Shown piece by piece: positions 7,409 to 14,360 of a DNA stretch of 53,361 nucleotides. The notes below the pieces were generated by a model. That model did not search any database. It was not told where the DNA came from and saw nothing but the letters and a program-made list of their open reading frames with translations. This DNA comes from Paenalcaligenes sp035302345 (GTDB lineage: Bacteria; Pseudomonadota; Gammaproteobacteria; Burkholderiales; Burkholderiaceae_B): contig DATGSS010000057.1 of assembly GCA_035302345.1 (NCBI GenBank), positions 1 to 53,361 on the forward strand. Direction: 5' to 3'. The first letter of the stretch is position 1. Every line of letters starts with the position of its first letter. Made by a program: the position numbers and the translations under genes.

Positions 7409-8215
7409 ATGAATAAAGCAATAGAAGATGTTCCTTTTGAGTCGGTCAAAATAACGGGGGATACCCCCACCATGCGTTTGTTCAGCTTGCTCGAGCAAAT
7501 AGTGTCACAGGAACGGCAATTTTCTTTGCAAGATTTGGTCGACAGCACTGATTTACCCAAACCAACTTTGCATCGTATGCTACAGCAATTAGAACAAGCC
7601 AGGATGCTGGTGCGTGATGCTGATGGGCGCCATTACTGTATTGGCGAACGACTGCGTCGATTTGCCGAAAATCTGCTGCTCAACGATACCAAGCATGGGG
7701 CTCGCCACGCCGTCCTCAAAGCACTGGTTGACGAGCTCGGCGAGAGCTGCAACCTAACCGCTTTATCGGGCAGTGAGGTCCTCTATTTGGATCGTGTCGA
7801 GACCGAGGCACCTTTGCGCTTTTATCTGCGTCCAGGTTCACGCGTGCCAGTGCACTGCTCGGCCAGCGGCAAGGTTTTATTAGCGCAAATGCCGCCTGCC
7901 CAGCGCCGTCGTTTATTGGCCCATGCGCCTATGGAGCAGTTTACCCCCAATACTATTCAGAGTCTCGAAGAGCTCGAACAAGACTGTGAACGCGTCCGCG
8001 AGCAGGGCTATGCGTTTGATAACGAAGAGTTTCTACCTGGGTTGTTCTGTGTGGCTGTATTAGTGCCCCGTAAAGAAGGCGGCCGTTCTAATTTAGCCAT
8101 TGCCACCCAGGCGCCTATCATGCGCATGACCCCTGACAAGGCTTTGCAGGCATTACCCGCACTGCGTCGGGCTGCCAGTGCCTTGACAGAAATCGAGGCT
8201 CAGTACGAAAAGTGA
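7409..8215 (+). CDS. IclR-family transcriptional regulator
   Basis: This 268-residue regulator has an N-terminal winged helix (about residues 20-80, with FSLQDLVDSTDLPKPTLHRML as the recognition region) and a C-terminal IclR effector domain (SGSEVLYLDRVE, CSASGKVLLAQMP, GYAFDNEEFLPGLFCVAVLV). AGGGGG precedes the ATG. IclR-type regulators are known for isethionate degradation (IseR), whereas taurine clusters often use a GntR/MocR-type TauR, which is absent here. This protein is therefore the likely pathway regulator, with taurine, sulfoacetaldehyde or acetyl phosphate as possible effectors. The gene converges with the CobT-like gene and their coding ends overlap by 16 bp. Confidence 0.92.
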   Translation: MNKAIEDVPFESVKITGDTPTMRLFSLLEQIVSQERQFSLQDLVDSTDLPKPTLHRMLQQLEQARMLVRDADGRHYCIGERLRRFAENLLLNDTKHGARHAVLKALVDELGESCNLTALSGSEVLYLDRVETEAPLRFYLRPGSRVPVHCSASGKVLLAQMPPAQRRRLLAHAPMEQFTPNTIQSLEELEQDCERVREQGYAFDNEEFLPGLFCVAVLVPRKEGGRSNLAIATQAPIMRMTPDKALQALPALRRAASALTEIEAQYEK

Positions 8216-9933
8216 CGTCGGTTTCGCGGCACCAAACAGCGTACAAAGTCATCTAGAAAATGGTTGTCTAAGCCTTTTTCCAGATCCGCTATCAGGCTGT
8301 CGCGATATAACTGACTCAGATCTAGTCCAATACCGATAGCACAGATTTCTATGTCTTGTTGCAGGTAATGATTAACTACCTGCACCAGATGGCTGGTCAA
8401 ATAGTGCTCGTCGTTTTCTAGCTGGGTTGAGCTATCCATGGGCGAGCCATCAGACAAGACAAACAGTATTTTCCGCTCGGCATCATTTTCTAGCAGGCGT
8501 TCGCAGGCCCACTCAATGGCTTCGCCGTCCACCCCCTCACGGTAGAGGTCTAATTTCATTAACGCCATCAAATCCAGATTGGCTTGCCGCCAGCTTTGGT
8601 TGGCTTCTTTAAAAATGCGATGTTCTACTTCATTTAACCGACCGGGTTGCGGCTTGCGCCCGGTGGCTCGCCAACGTCGATAAGCACGGCCTCCATTCCA
8701 AGCCCCAGTGGTAAAGCCTAATACCTCGGTTTGTGCTCCAGCGCGTTCTAAAGCATAGCTGAGTAAATCGAGCATCAAGGTGATGGTCGTGGCATGTGCT
8801 TTCATCGAACCCGAACAATCGACTAAAAAGGTGACACAGCAATCACTGACAAGTCGCGGCTGTGGCTGCCTAAATAAGCGACGCTCGGTGGGTGAGCTGA
8901 CTATCTGACTGAGTCGCCGACCATCGATGAGCCCTTCTTCTTGGTCCCAAAGCCATTGGCTATCGAGTTCGTCCAGCAGCGCTTGGCGGATTCTCTCCAC
9001 TAACAGGTTAAATTGAATGTGTTGATGGCTGATGAGCTCGTTGATTTCTTGCCGATACTCACGCAGTAAAGCGTCTCGGACAGTACGAGCAGGATAGGTC
9101 ACTGCGTCAAATTCGCGTGTAAATACCCGATAACGTCCTTGATGTTGTTCTAGGGTTAGGCTTTGGGTATGTGCAACGATATCGCCGCCCATTACCTCAT
9201 CAAAGTCCATATCCAGTATCAGCGCAAAGTCATCCAGCTGTTCTTCTTCGTCCTCGGTGTCTTGGTCTTTTATGTCTTCTTGTGCAGCTTGGGCACTTTC
9301 GACACTATCGGCCACAAAGGCGGCAATTTCTAATGCTGTCTCTGCGTAGGCCTCTTGGTCATCGCGCCGATGCTTGAGCTCATAAATAAAGGGGCCTAGC
9401 GGCTCGGCTAAGGCGGCCCGTGTGTGTTCAATATAGTCTAGTGTCTCGGGCAGCGGCGGGGCTTCCATCAACCGTGACCAACACATTTGCGCTACGGTAT
9501 ACATCAGGATCCCCAGCTGGCTGTCCGTATGTCCTGCGTGATGAAAGCCAGCGGACCAATAATAAAAGCGGGTGAGTAAATTATGTCGTGACCCGGGCAA
9601 ATTAGTAGGCACCAAACTTTCTGTACGCAGGGATTCGAGCCAATCAAAAATTAATCGGGCAACGGGTCCTTCGGGCATCAGTTGTTGGTGTAACTTGGGA
9701 TCGCTATGTTGTATCCGCAGCGCTAAGCCGTCAGCCAGACCACGTAAATACTGCAGTTTTTCCTTGGGTAGTGTCTGCAAATGCGGTGCCAAATGCACCA
9801 GTGGCTGGTTGCCGCTAAAGAACCATTGCTGCCGTACATGCACCTTTGGATCTTTGCTCAAAGCGCGCAATGTGGCAGCGCAAAGCTCGCGGATGCGGCG
9901 CTGTTCACGGAGTTCAAGGGTTGGATTGGTCAT
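8200..9933 (-). CDS. CobT-like cobaltochelatase subunit / VWA-domain protein
   Basis: This 577-residue protein resembles CobT of the aerobic cobaltochelatase. It has a helical N-terminal part, an acidic linker rich in D/E near residues 220-240, and a C-terminal von Willebrand A domain with a MIDAS motif DCSGS at 372-376 and LSDGSPMD further on. In CobNST, CobT and CobS form an ATPase chaperone complex that drives CobN to insert cobalt into the corrin ring. Neither CobN nor any other corrin gene is in the window. It lies 11 bp downstream of cobS-like on the same strand. The pair may be a real CobST, or may act as a MoxR/VWA-type activase for an island enzyme. The latter is hypothesis. Confidence 0.85.
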   Translation of the reverse strand: MTNPTLELREQRRIRELCAATLRALSKDPKVHVRQQWFFSGNQPLVHLAPHLQTLPKEKLQYLRGLADGLALRIQHSDPKLHQQLMPEGPVARLIFDWLESLRTESLVPTNLPGSRHNLLTRFYYWSAGFHHAGHTDSQLGILMYTVAQMCWSRLMEAPPLPETLDYIEHTRAALAEPLGPFIYELKHRRDDQEAYAETALEIAAFVADSVESAQAAQEDIKDQDTEDEEEQLDDFALILDMDFDEVMGGDIVAHTQSLTLEQHQGRYRVFTREFDAVTYPARTVRDALLREYRQEINELISHQHIQFNLLVERIRQALLDELDSQWLWDQEEGLIDGRRLSQIVSSPTERRLFRQPQPRLVSDCCVTFLVDCSGSMKAHATTITLMLDLLSYALERAGAQTEVLGFTTGAWNGGRAYRRWRATGRKPQPGRLNEVEHRIFKEANQSWRQANLDLMALMKLDLYREGVDGEAIEWACERLLENDAERKILFVLSDGSPMDSSTQLENDEHYLTSHLVQVVNHYLQQDIEICAIGIGLDLSQLYRDSLIADLEKGLDNHFLDDFVRCLVPRNRRHFSY

Positions 9934-9944
9934 GGCCTGGCACC

Positions 9945-10913
9945 TTAGTTGGTGTTTTTTGTCTGTCCCACAACGAGCTCTTCGTCAAAGCTACGCTGGT
10001 AAAGTTCAGCGATGATGGCATGCTCGGACTCATCGCATTTATTTAAAAAAGATACTGCAAACGCTTGTTGTTTATCTCTAAATATGGTGCAGTTTTCTGC
10101 CCATGTAATAACCGTGCGTGGTGACATGAGGGTGGAGATATCCCCTGCCGAGAAAGCATTGCGAGTCAGATTGGCCAAAGTCACCATGGCCTCGATGTCT
10201 TTTTTATTGTGCGCCTTGGCCGGGACGCGCCCTAATACGATGGCGACCTCTTCTTCGGGGGCCAGATAATTAAGATTGGCGACGATGTTCCACCGGTCCA
10301 TCTGAGCCTGGTTTAAGCGATGTGTACCATGATAAAGACCCGCAGGATCCCCGAGCCCTAATGTATTAGAGGTAGCAAAAATACGGAAGTAAGGGTGAGG
10401 GTGGATGATTTTATTTTGATCGGGCATGGTAAAACGCCCTTCTTGCTCTAGTATTTGTTGAATCACAAACATCACATCAGGGCGGCCTGCGTCGTATTCA
10501 TCAAAGATCAGTGCAATGGGTCGTTGCAGTGCCCAGGGGATGATCCCCTCTTGGAATGCGGTGACCTGTAGCCCATCTTCGATTTTAATCGCGTCCTTGC
10601 CTACCAGATCTAGTCTGGAGATATGGCCATCCAGGTTCACGCGCACGCAGGGCCAGTTTAAGCGGGCAGCAACTTGTTCAATATGGGTTGATTTACCCGT
10701 ACCATGACGTCCCTGAATCAGTACTCGGCGATTATTATTAAAACCTGCCAGTAGCGACAGCGTGACTTGGGGGTCAAAGCGGTAGGCTGGGTCAACAGCG
10801 GGTACGTATTCACTAGGTTCAGCAAAGGCCATCACTTCTTTCATGATGCTGCTAAACCCGAAGGTTTCCTTAATTGAAATCATACGTTCTGGTTTGGATG
10901 GCATATTTTCCAT
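9945..10913 (-). CDS. CobS-like cobaltochelatase subunit / MoxR-class AAA+ ATPase
   Basis: This 322-residue AAA+ ATPase has Walker A GRHGTGKST at 68-76, Walker B ALIFDEYDAG near 133-142, a sensor-1 FATSNT, and a conserved DRW segment near 232. Length and motifs match CobS, the ATPase subunit of aerobic cobaltochelatase, an AAA+ protein related to the MoxR group. It is the first gene of a two-gene unit with cobT-like and is transcribed divergently from xsc across a 272-bp region holding a candidate operator. That placement suggests co-regulation with xsc. Partners, substrate and metal are not evident because no CobN-type chelatase is present. Confidence 0.87.
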   Translation of the reverse strand: MENMPSKPERMISIKETFGFSSIMKEVMAFAEPSEYVPAVDPAYRFDPQVTLSLLAGFNNNRRVLIQGRHGTGKSTHIEQVAARLNWPCVRVNLDGHISRLDLVGKDAIKIEDGLQVTAFQEGIIPWALQRPIALIFDEYDAGRPDVMFVIQQILEQEGRFTMPDQNKIIHPHPYFRIFATSNTLGLGDPAGLYHGTHRLNQAQMDRWNIVANLNYLAPEEEVAIVLGRVPAKAHNKKDIEAMVTLANLTRNAFSAGDISTLMSPRTVITWAENCTIFRDKQQAFAVSFLNKCDESEHAIIAELYQRSFDEELVVGQTKNTN

Positions 10914-11185
10914 GATACTTACCTCTCCGTTGGCTCTGATTAAAGAAGTAGAATTGTTGTTAGATGGTGGTTTTCAGCTTCTATTTTACTGGTAATAAAG
11001 AAAATTTCTGGGTATTTGCTTAGGGTTTTCCAGAGAATATTAGAAAAAACGGCACAAATAGTTTCGTTTTATGCTGATCTTATGGTATTTTTAGACTTGT
11101 AGACAACCGCATCTCAGATTGCGGTAGCAACGTAGGTAGATCGATAAATCGGCATTTATGCCGTATAGAAATGGAGTTCAATAAT
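10914..11185. promoter_or_regulatory. cobS / xsc divergent promoter and xsc leader
   Basis: This 272-bp spacer carries the candidate operator at 11046-11065, itself flanked by AAAACG and CGTTTT arms. A probable 5' leader follows with two small hairpins: ACCGCA/TGCGGT at 11106-11111 and 11120-11125, and CGGCAT/ATGCCG at 11150-11155 and 11158-11163. I could not assign a transcription start. No known riboswitch consensus was recognised. Confidence 0.5.
11046..11065 (+). promoter_or_regulatory. Candidate sulfonate-island operator, copy 2
   Basis: The sequence AAAACGGCACAAATAGTTTC shares 16 of 20 bases with the copy at 3127-3146. Here CGTTTT follows directly (11065-11070), making an imperfect dyad with the leading AAAACG. 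It lies 121 bp before the chosen xsc start. It is a likely binding site of the island regulator; the regulator's identity is inferred. Confidence 0.5.
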
Positions 11186-13000
11186 ATGAGCCAAGGTGCA
11201 GATAATCGTAAAGTTGTCGAAGGCATGACCACCATGACGCCTTCGGAAGCTTTTGTTGAGACATTGGTTGCCCAAGGGGTAACCGATATGTTCGGGATTA
11301 TGGGTTCCGCCTTTATGGATGCAATGGATATTTTTGCACCCGCAGGCATCCGCTTAATTCCCGTGGTACACGAGCAGGGTGCTGCTCACATGGCTGATGG
11401 TTACTCGCGCGTGTCGGGTCGTCACGGTGTTGTTATTGGGCAAAACGGTCCCGGTATCAGTAACTGTGTCACCGGTATTGCCGCTGCTTACTGGGCACAT
11501 AGCCCCGTTGTGATCATCACACCCGAAGCCGGTACAAACACCACAGGACTGGGTGGTTTCCAAGAGTGTAACCAGCTACCCATGTTCCAAGAGTTCACCA
11601 AGTACCAGGGGCACGTAACAAACCCCACTCGCATGGCTGAGTACACCGCGCGTTGCTTTGACCGCGCTATTTCTGATAGGGGCCCCACCCAGCTGAACAT
11701 TCCACGTGACTACTTCTACGGCGAAGTAACATGTGAAATCCCCAAGCCTCAGCGCATTGAGCTAGGTCACGGTGGTGAGCACGCCATGCAAGAGGCCATC
11801 GACCTATTGAAAGAGGCCGAGTTCCCGGTCATCATTTCCGGCGGCGGTGTTGTTATGGGTGATGCTTTTGATGAGGTTGTTGCATTGGCAGAGCGCTTGG
11901 GCGCCCCTGTAGTCAACAGCTATCAGCATAATGACTCTTTCCCTGCTAGCCACCCCTTGTGGTGCGGTCCTTTGGGTTACCAAGGTTCCAAAGCTGGGAT
12001 GCGTCTGATCTCGCAAGCTGATGTTGTGCTTGCATTGGGTACACGCTTAGGGCCCTTCGGTACCTTGCCACAATATGGTATGGACTACTGGCCCGAAGAT
12101 GCCAAGATCATCCAAGTTGACGCCGATCACAAAGTATTGGGTCTGGTGAAAAAGATTTCCGTTGGTGTTTGCGGTGATGTAAAAGCCTTTAGCAAGGCCA
12201 TCACAGAGCGTCTGAGCAGCGAAACACTCAGCAGCGACGGCAGCAAAGAACAGCGTGCCAAGAAAATCGCCGAAGAGAAAAAAGCCTGGGAAGACGAGCT
12301 AGATAACTGGACACACGAAAAAGACCCCTATAGTCTGGATGTAATCGAAGAAGCCAAGAGCGAGAAGCCCTTCAGTGGTGGTGAGTACTTGCACCCACGC
12401 CAGGTTCTGCGCGAGCTAGAAAAAGCCATGCCAGAAGACGTTATGATTTCCACTGATATTGGAAACATTAACGCAGTGGCTCACAGCTACTTGCGTTTTG
12501 AGCGTCCACGCAGCTTCTTCGCACCTATGAGCTTTGGTAACTGCGGTTACGCGTTGCCCACTATCATCGGTGCCAAGACCGCCGCTCCCGATCGTCCTGC
12601 TATTGCCTATGCAGGTGATGGTGCCTGGGCCATGAGTATGGTCGAAATTATGACTGCCGTCCGTCACGACATTCCTGTGACTGCTGTGGTATTCCACAAC
12701 CGTCAGTGGGGTGCCGAGAAGAAAAACCAGGTTGAGTTCTACAACCGTCGCTTTGTTGCCGGTGACATTGAGAGCAAATCCTACGCAGAAATGGCCACAG
12801 CCATGGGTGCCGAGGCTATTGTTGTGGATGACATCAATGAGGTCGGACCTGCACTCAAGCGTGCCGTTGACATGCAGATGAACGAAGGCAAGACCTGCGT
12901 GATTGAGATCATGTGTACGCGTGAGCTGGGTGACCCCTTCCGTCGTGATGCACTGCGCAAGCCCGTACGTCTGCTGGACAAGTACAAAGACTACGTCTAA
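11186..13000 (+). CDS. xsc: Sulfoacetaldehyde acetyltransferase
   Basis: Xsc (EC 2.3.3.15) is a ThDP-dependent enzyme converting sulfoacetaldehyde plus phosphate to acetyl phosphate and sulfite, the C-S bond cleavage step. The N-terminal ThDP Pyr domain (EAFVETLVAQGVTDMFGIMG, HEQGAAHMADGYSR, QNGPGISN) is followed by the central domain and the C-terminal PP domain with GDGAWAMSM and the metal/ThDP asparagine (HNRQWG). The ending GDPFRRDAL is typical of Xsc. I chose ATG at 11186 (604 aa) because GGAG sits 9 nt upstream; an ATG at 11171 lacks a ribosome site. Codon use is noticeably C-ending and CGT-rich compared with neighbours, suggesting high expression. It heads the operon xsc-thiG-like-tauX-tauY. 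Confidence 0.96.
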   Translation: MSQGADNRKVVEGMTTMTPSEAFVETLVAQGVTDMFGIMGSAFMDAMDIFAPAGIRLIPVVHEQGAAHMADGYSRVSGRHGVVIGQNGPGISNCVTGIAAAYWAHSPVVIITPEAGTNTTGLGGFQECNQLPMFQEFTKYQGHVTNPTRMAEYTARCFDRAISDRGPTQLNIPRDYFYGEVTCEIPKPQRIELGHGGEHAMQEAIDLLKEAEFPVIISGGGVVMGDAFDEVVALAERLGAPVVNSYQHNDSFPASHPLWCGPLGYQGSKAGMRLISQADVVLALGTRLGPFGTLPQYGMDYWPEDAKIIQVDADHKVLGLVKKISVGVCGDVKAFSKAITERLSSETLSSDGSKEQRAKKIAEEKKAWEDELDNWTHEKDPYSLDVIEEAKSEKPFSGGEYLHPRQVLRELEKAMPEDVMISTDIGNINAVAHSYLRFERPRSFFAPMSFGNCGYALPTIIGAKTAAPDRPAIAYAGDGAWAMSMVEIMTAVRHDIPVTAVVFHNRQWGAEKKNQVEFYNRRFVAGDIESKSYAEMATAMGAEAIVVDDINEVGPALKRAVDMQMNEGKTCVIEIMCTRELGDPFRRDALRKPVRLLDKYKDYV

Positions 13001-13059
13001 TACTTGCTGGCATGAATCGGGCGCTTTATCTCGATAGCGTTTGATATCACTGTTTGTTA

Positions 13060-13086
13060 GGGTGGCTGGCAAGATGCCAGCCACCC
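13060..13086 (+). other. Perfect 12-bp stem-loop between xsc and thiG-like gene
   Basis: The arms at 13060-13071 and 13075-13086 pair perfectly around a 3-nt loop, and no T-run follows. It has the same design (12-bp stem, 3-nt loop) as the structure after dctP. It could protect the xsc mRNA 3' end or act as a partial terminator that lowers expression of downstream genes. Both are inferences. Confidence 0.75.
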
Positions 13087-13102
13087 GTACTGGAGTAATA
13101 GG

Positions 13103-13915
13103 ATGCCACTAGAAGACCCTTTTGTATTAGCAGGTAATACATACCGTTCGCGTTTGCTGGTTGGGACCGGAAAATACAAAGATTACGAGGAAACGCGTGC
13201 TGCGATCCTGGAAAGTGGTGCCGAGATCGTTACGGTGGCCATACGGCGCACCAATATCGGTCAAGATACTGATCAACCCAGTTTGCTAGAGTACGTCTCG
13301 CCTCAGGATTTTACGTATTTACCCAATACAGCCGGCTGCTACAGTGCCCAAGATGCCGTGCGATTGGCGCGCTTGGCACGTGAGCTGCTGGATGGACATC
13401 CTTTGGTCAAACTCGAGATTTTTGGTAGTCCAACTAACCTGTATCCAAACATGCCCGAGACCCTAAAAGCCGCTGAAACACTAGTTAAAGATGGCTTTCA
13501 GGTCATGGTGTATTGTTCGGATGATCCAGTCCAAGCAAAAATGCTCGAAGAGATGGGGTGCGTGGCGGTGATGCCGCTGGCATCCATTATTGGTTCGGGC
13601 ATGGGGGTGCTCAATCCCTGGAATATCAAACTCATTATCGAACAAGCCACAGTGCCTATTTTGCTCGACGCAGGTGTTGGCACCGCGTCAGATGCCGCGA
13701 TCGCCATGGAATTAGGCTGTGACGCGGTATTAATGAATTCGGCATTGGCTTATGCGCAAAATCCGGTTTTGATGGCGCGAGCAATGCGACGTGCAGTTCA
13801 AGCAGGTCGTGATGCTTATCTGGCCGGACGGATGCCCAAAAAGAGATATTTAGCCCAGGCTTCGTCGCCGGCCGAGGGCATGATTGAAACAGATAGTTTG
13901 CCTGCTGCACAGTAA
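13103..13915 (+). CDS. Thiazole synthase ThiG-like protein (divergent paralogue)
   Basis: This 270-residue TIM-barrel protein matches ThiG, which makes the thiazole phosphate moiety of thiamine from DXP, dehydroglycine and ThiS-thiocarboxylate. Conserved elements include LLVGTGKY, VTVAIRRTN, the probable Schiff-base lysine K103 in VKLE, LPNTAGCY, LDAGVGTASDAA and AMELGCDAVLMNSA. Several usual positions differ: after VKLE it reads IFGSPTNLYPN, and the LGAPIGSG-type loop is LASIIGSGMG. No thiS, thiO, thiE or thiF is adjacent. Lying between xsc and tauX, it may boost thiazole supply for the ThDP enzyme Xsc, or be a repurposed paralogue. A GGAG lies shortly before the ATG. Confidence 0.85.
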   Translation: MPLEDPFVLAGNTYRSRLLVGTGKYKDYEETRAAILESGAEIVTVAIRRTNIGQDTDQPSLLEYVSPQDFTYLPNTAGCYSAQDAVRLARLARELLDGHPLVKLEIFGSPTNLYPNMPETLKAAETLVKDGFQVMVYCSDDPVQAKMLEEMGCVAVMPLASIIGSGMGVLNPWNIKLIIEQATVPILLDAGVGTASDAAIAMELGCDAVLMNSALAYAQNPVLMARAMRRAVQAGRDAYLAGRMPKKRYLAQASSPAEGMIETDSLPAAQ

Positions 13916-13960
13916 TTGTTAGCAGGGACGCACTCACTAATCCATAAGGAGCACATCACA

Positions 13961-14350
13961 ATGGATAAGAGACAAAAAATGCTCGAAACCTTAAAAAAAT
14001 ACATTCAGGCATGGAACGACCATGATATTGAGACCATCATGAGTCTGACTGCTGATGAGTGTGCCTTTTACACCATTGCTGGTGAGACCGAGCAAGGCAC
14101 CGTACACGAAGGGCGTGAACAGGTACGCGCAGCTTTCGAAGCAGCATGGACCAATATCCCCAATGCTGCATGGCTTGACCCCGAGTTTTTCATCTTGGAC
14201 GATAACCGCGCCATGAATACCTCATTATTCCGCGGCACTGACCTAGAAGGGGGCAAGCACGAGGCGCGCATGGTTGATTTATACACCTTTTCCGGTGACA
14301 AAATTGCCATCAAAAGCGCATACAGAAAAAATAGACCTGCAGTGAAGTAG
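13961..14350 (+). CDS. tauX: SnoaL/NTF2-like protein, probable taurine dehydrogenase small subunit TauX
   Basis: This is a 129-residue protein with an NTF2/SnoaL-type pattern: an N-terminal helix (MLETLKKYIQAWNDHD), then TADECAFYT, REQVRAAF and a C-terminal beta-rich half. I chose ATG at 13961 because AAGGAG precedes it; the frame extends upstream, but without a good ribosome site. In Paracoccus-type clusters, taurine dehydrogenase consists of a small TauX and a flavoprotein TauY encoded side by side, and this order is kept here, with 10 bp between the genes. The assignment rests on size, fold pattern and position immediately before TauY rather than on catalytic residues. A standalone SnoaL-like enzyme is the alternative. 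Confidence 0.75.
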   Translation: MDKRQKMLETLKKYIQAWNDHDIETIMSLTADECAFYTIAGETEQGTVHEGREQVRAAFEAAWTNIPNAAWLDPEFFILDDNRAMNTSLFRGTDLEGGKHEARMVDLYTFSGDKIAIKSAYRKNRPAVK

Positions 14351-14360
14351 AGGTAAAGAC

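Noticed and set aside
11101..11170. Possible TPP riboswitch before xsc
   Set aside because: A ThDP enzyme and a ThiG gene made this worth checking, but the conserved CUGAGA and ACCUGAUCUGG-type blocks are not present in the right order. Only small hairpins are seen.
12416..13084. 222-codon minus-strand ORF opposite the 3' half of xsc
   Set aside because: It is fully antisense to conserved Xsc sequence. The long open frame follows from the strong codon bias of xsc, and the translated product is His/Thr-rich without family features.
13001..13102. THI-box riboswitch before the thiG-like gene
   Set aside because: The spacer is only about 100 bp and consists mainly of a perfect hairpin; no TPP aptamer consensus is present.
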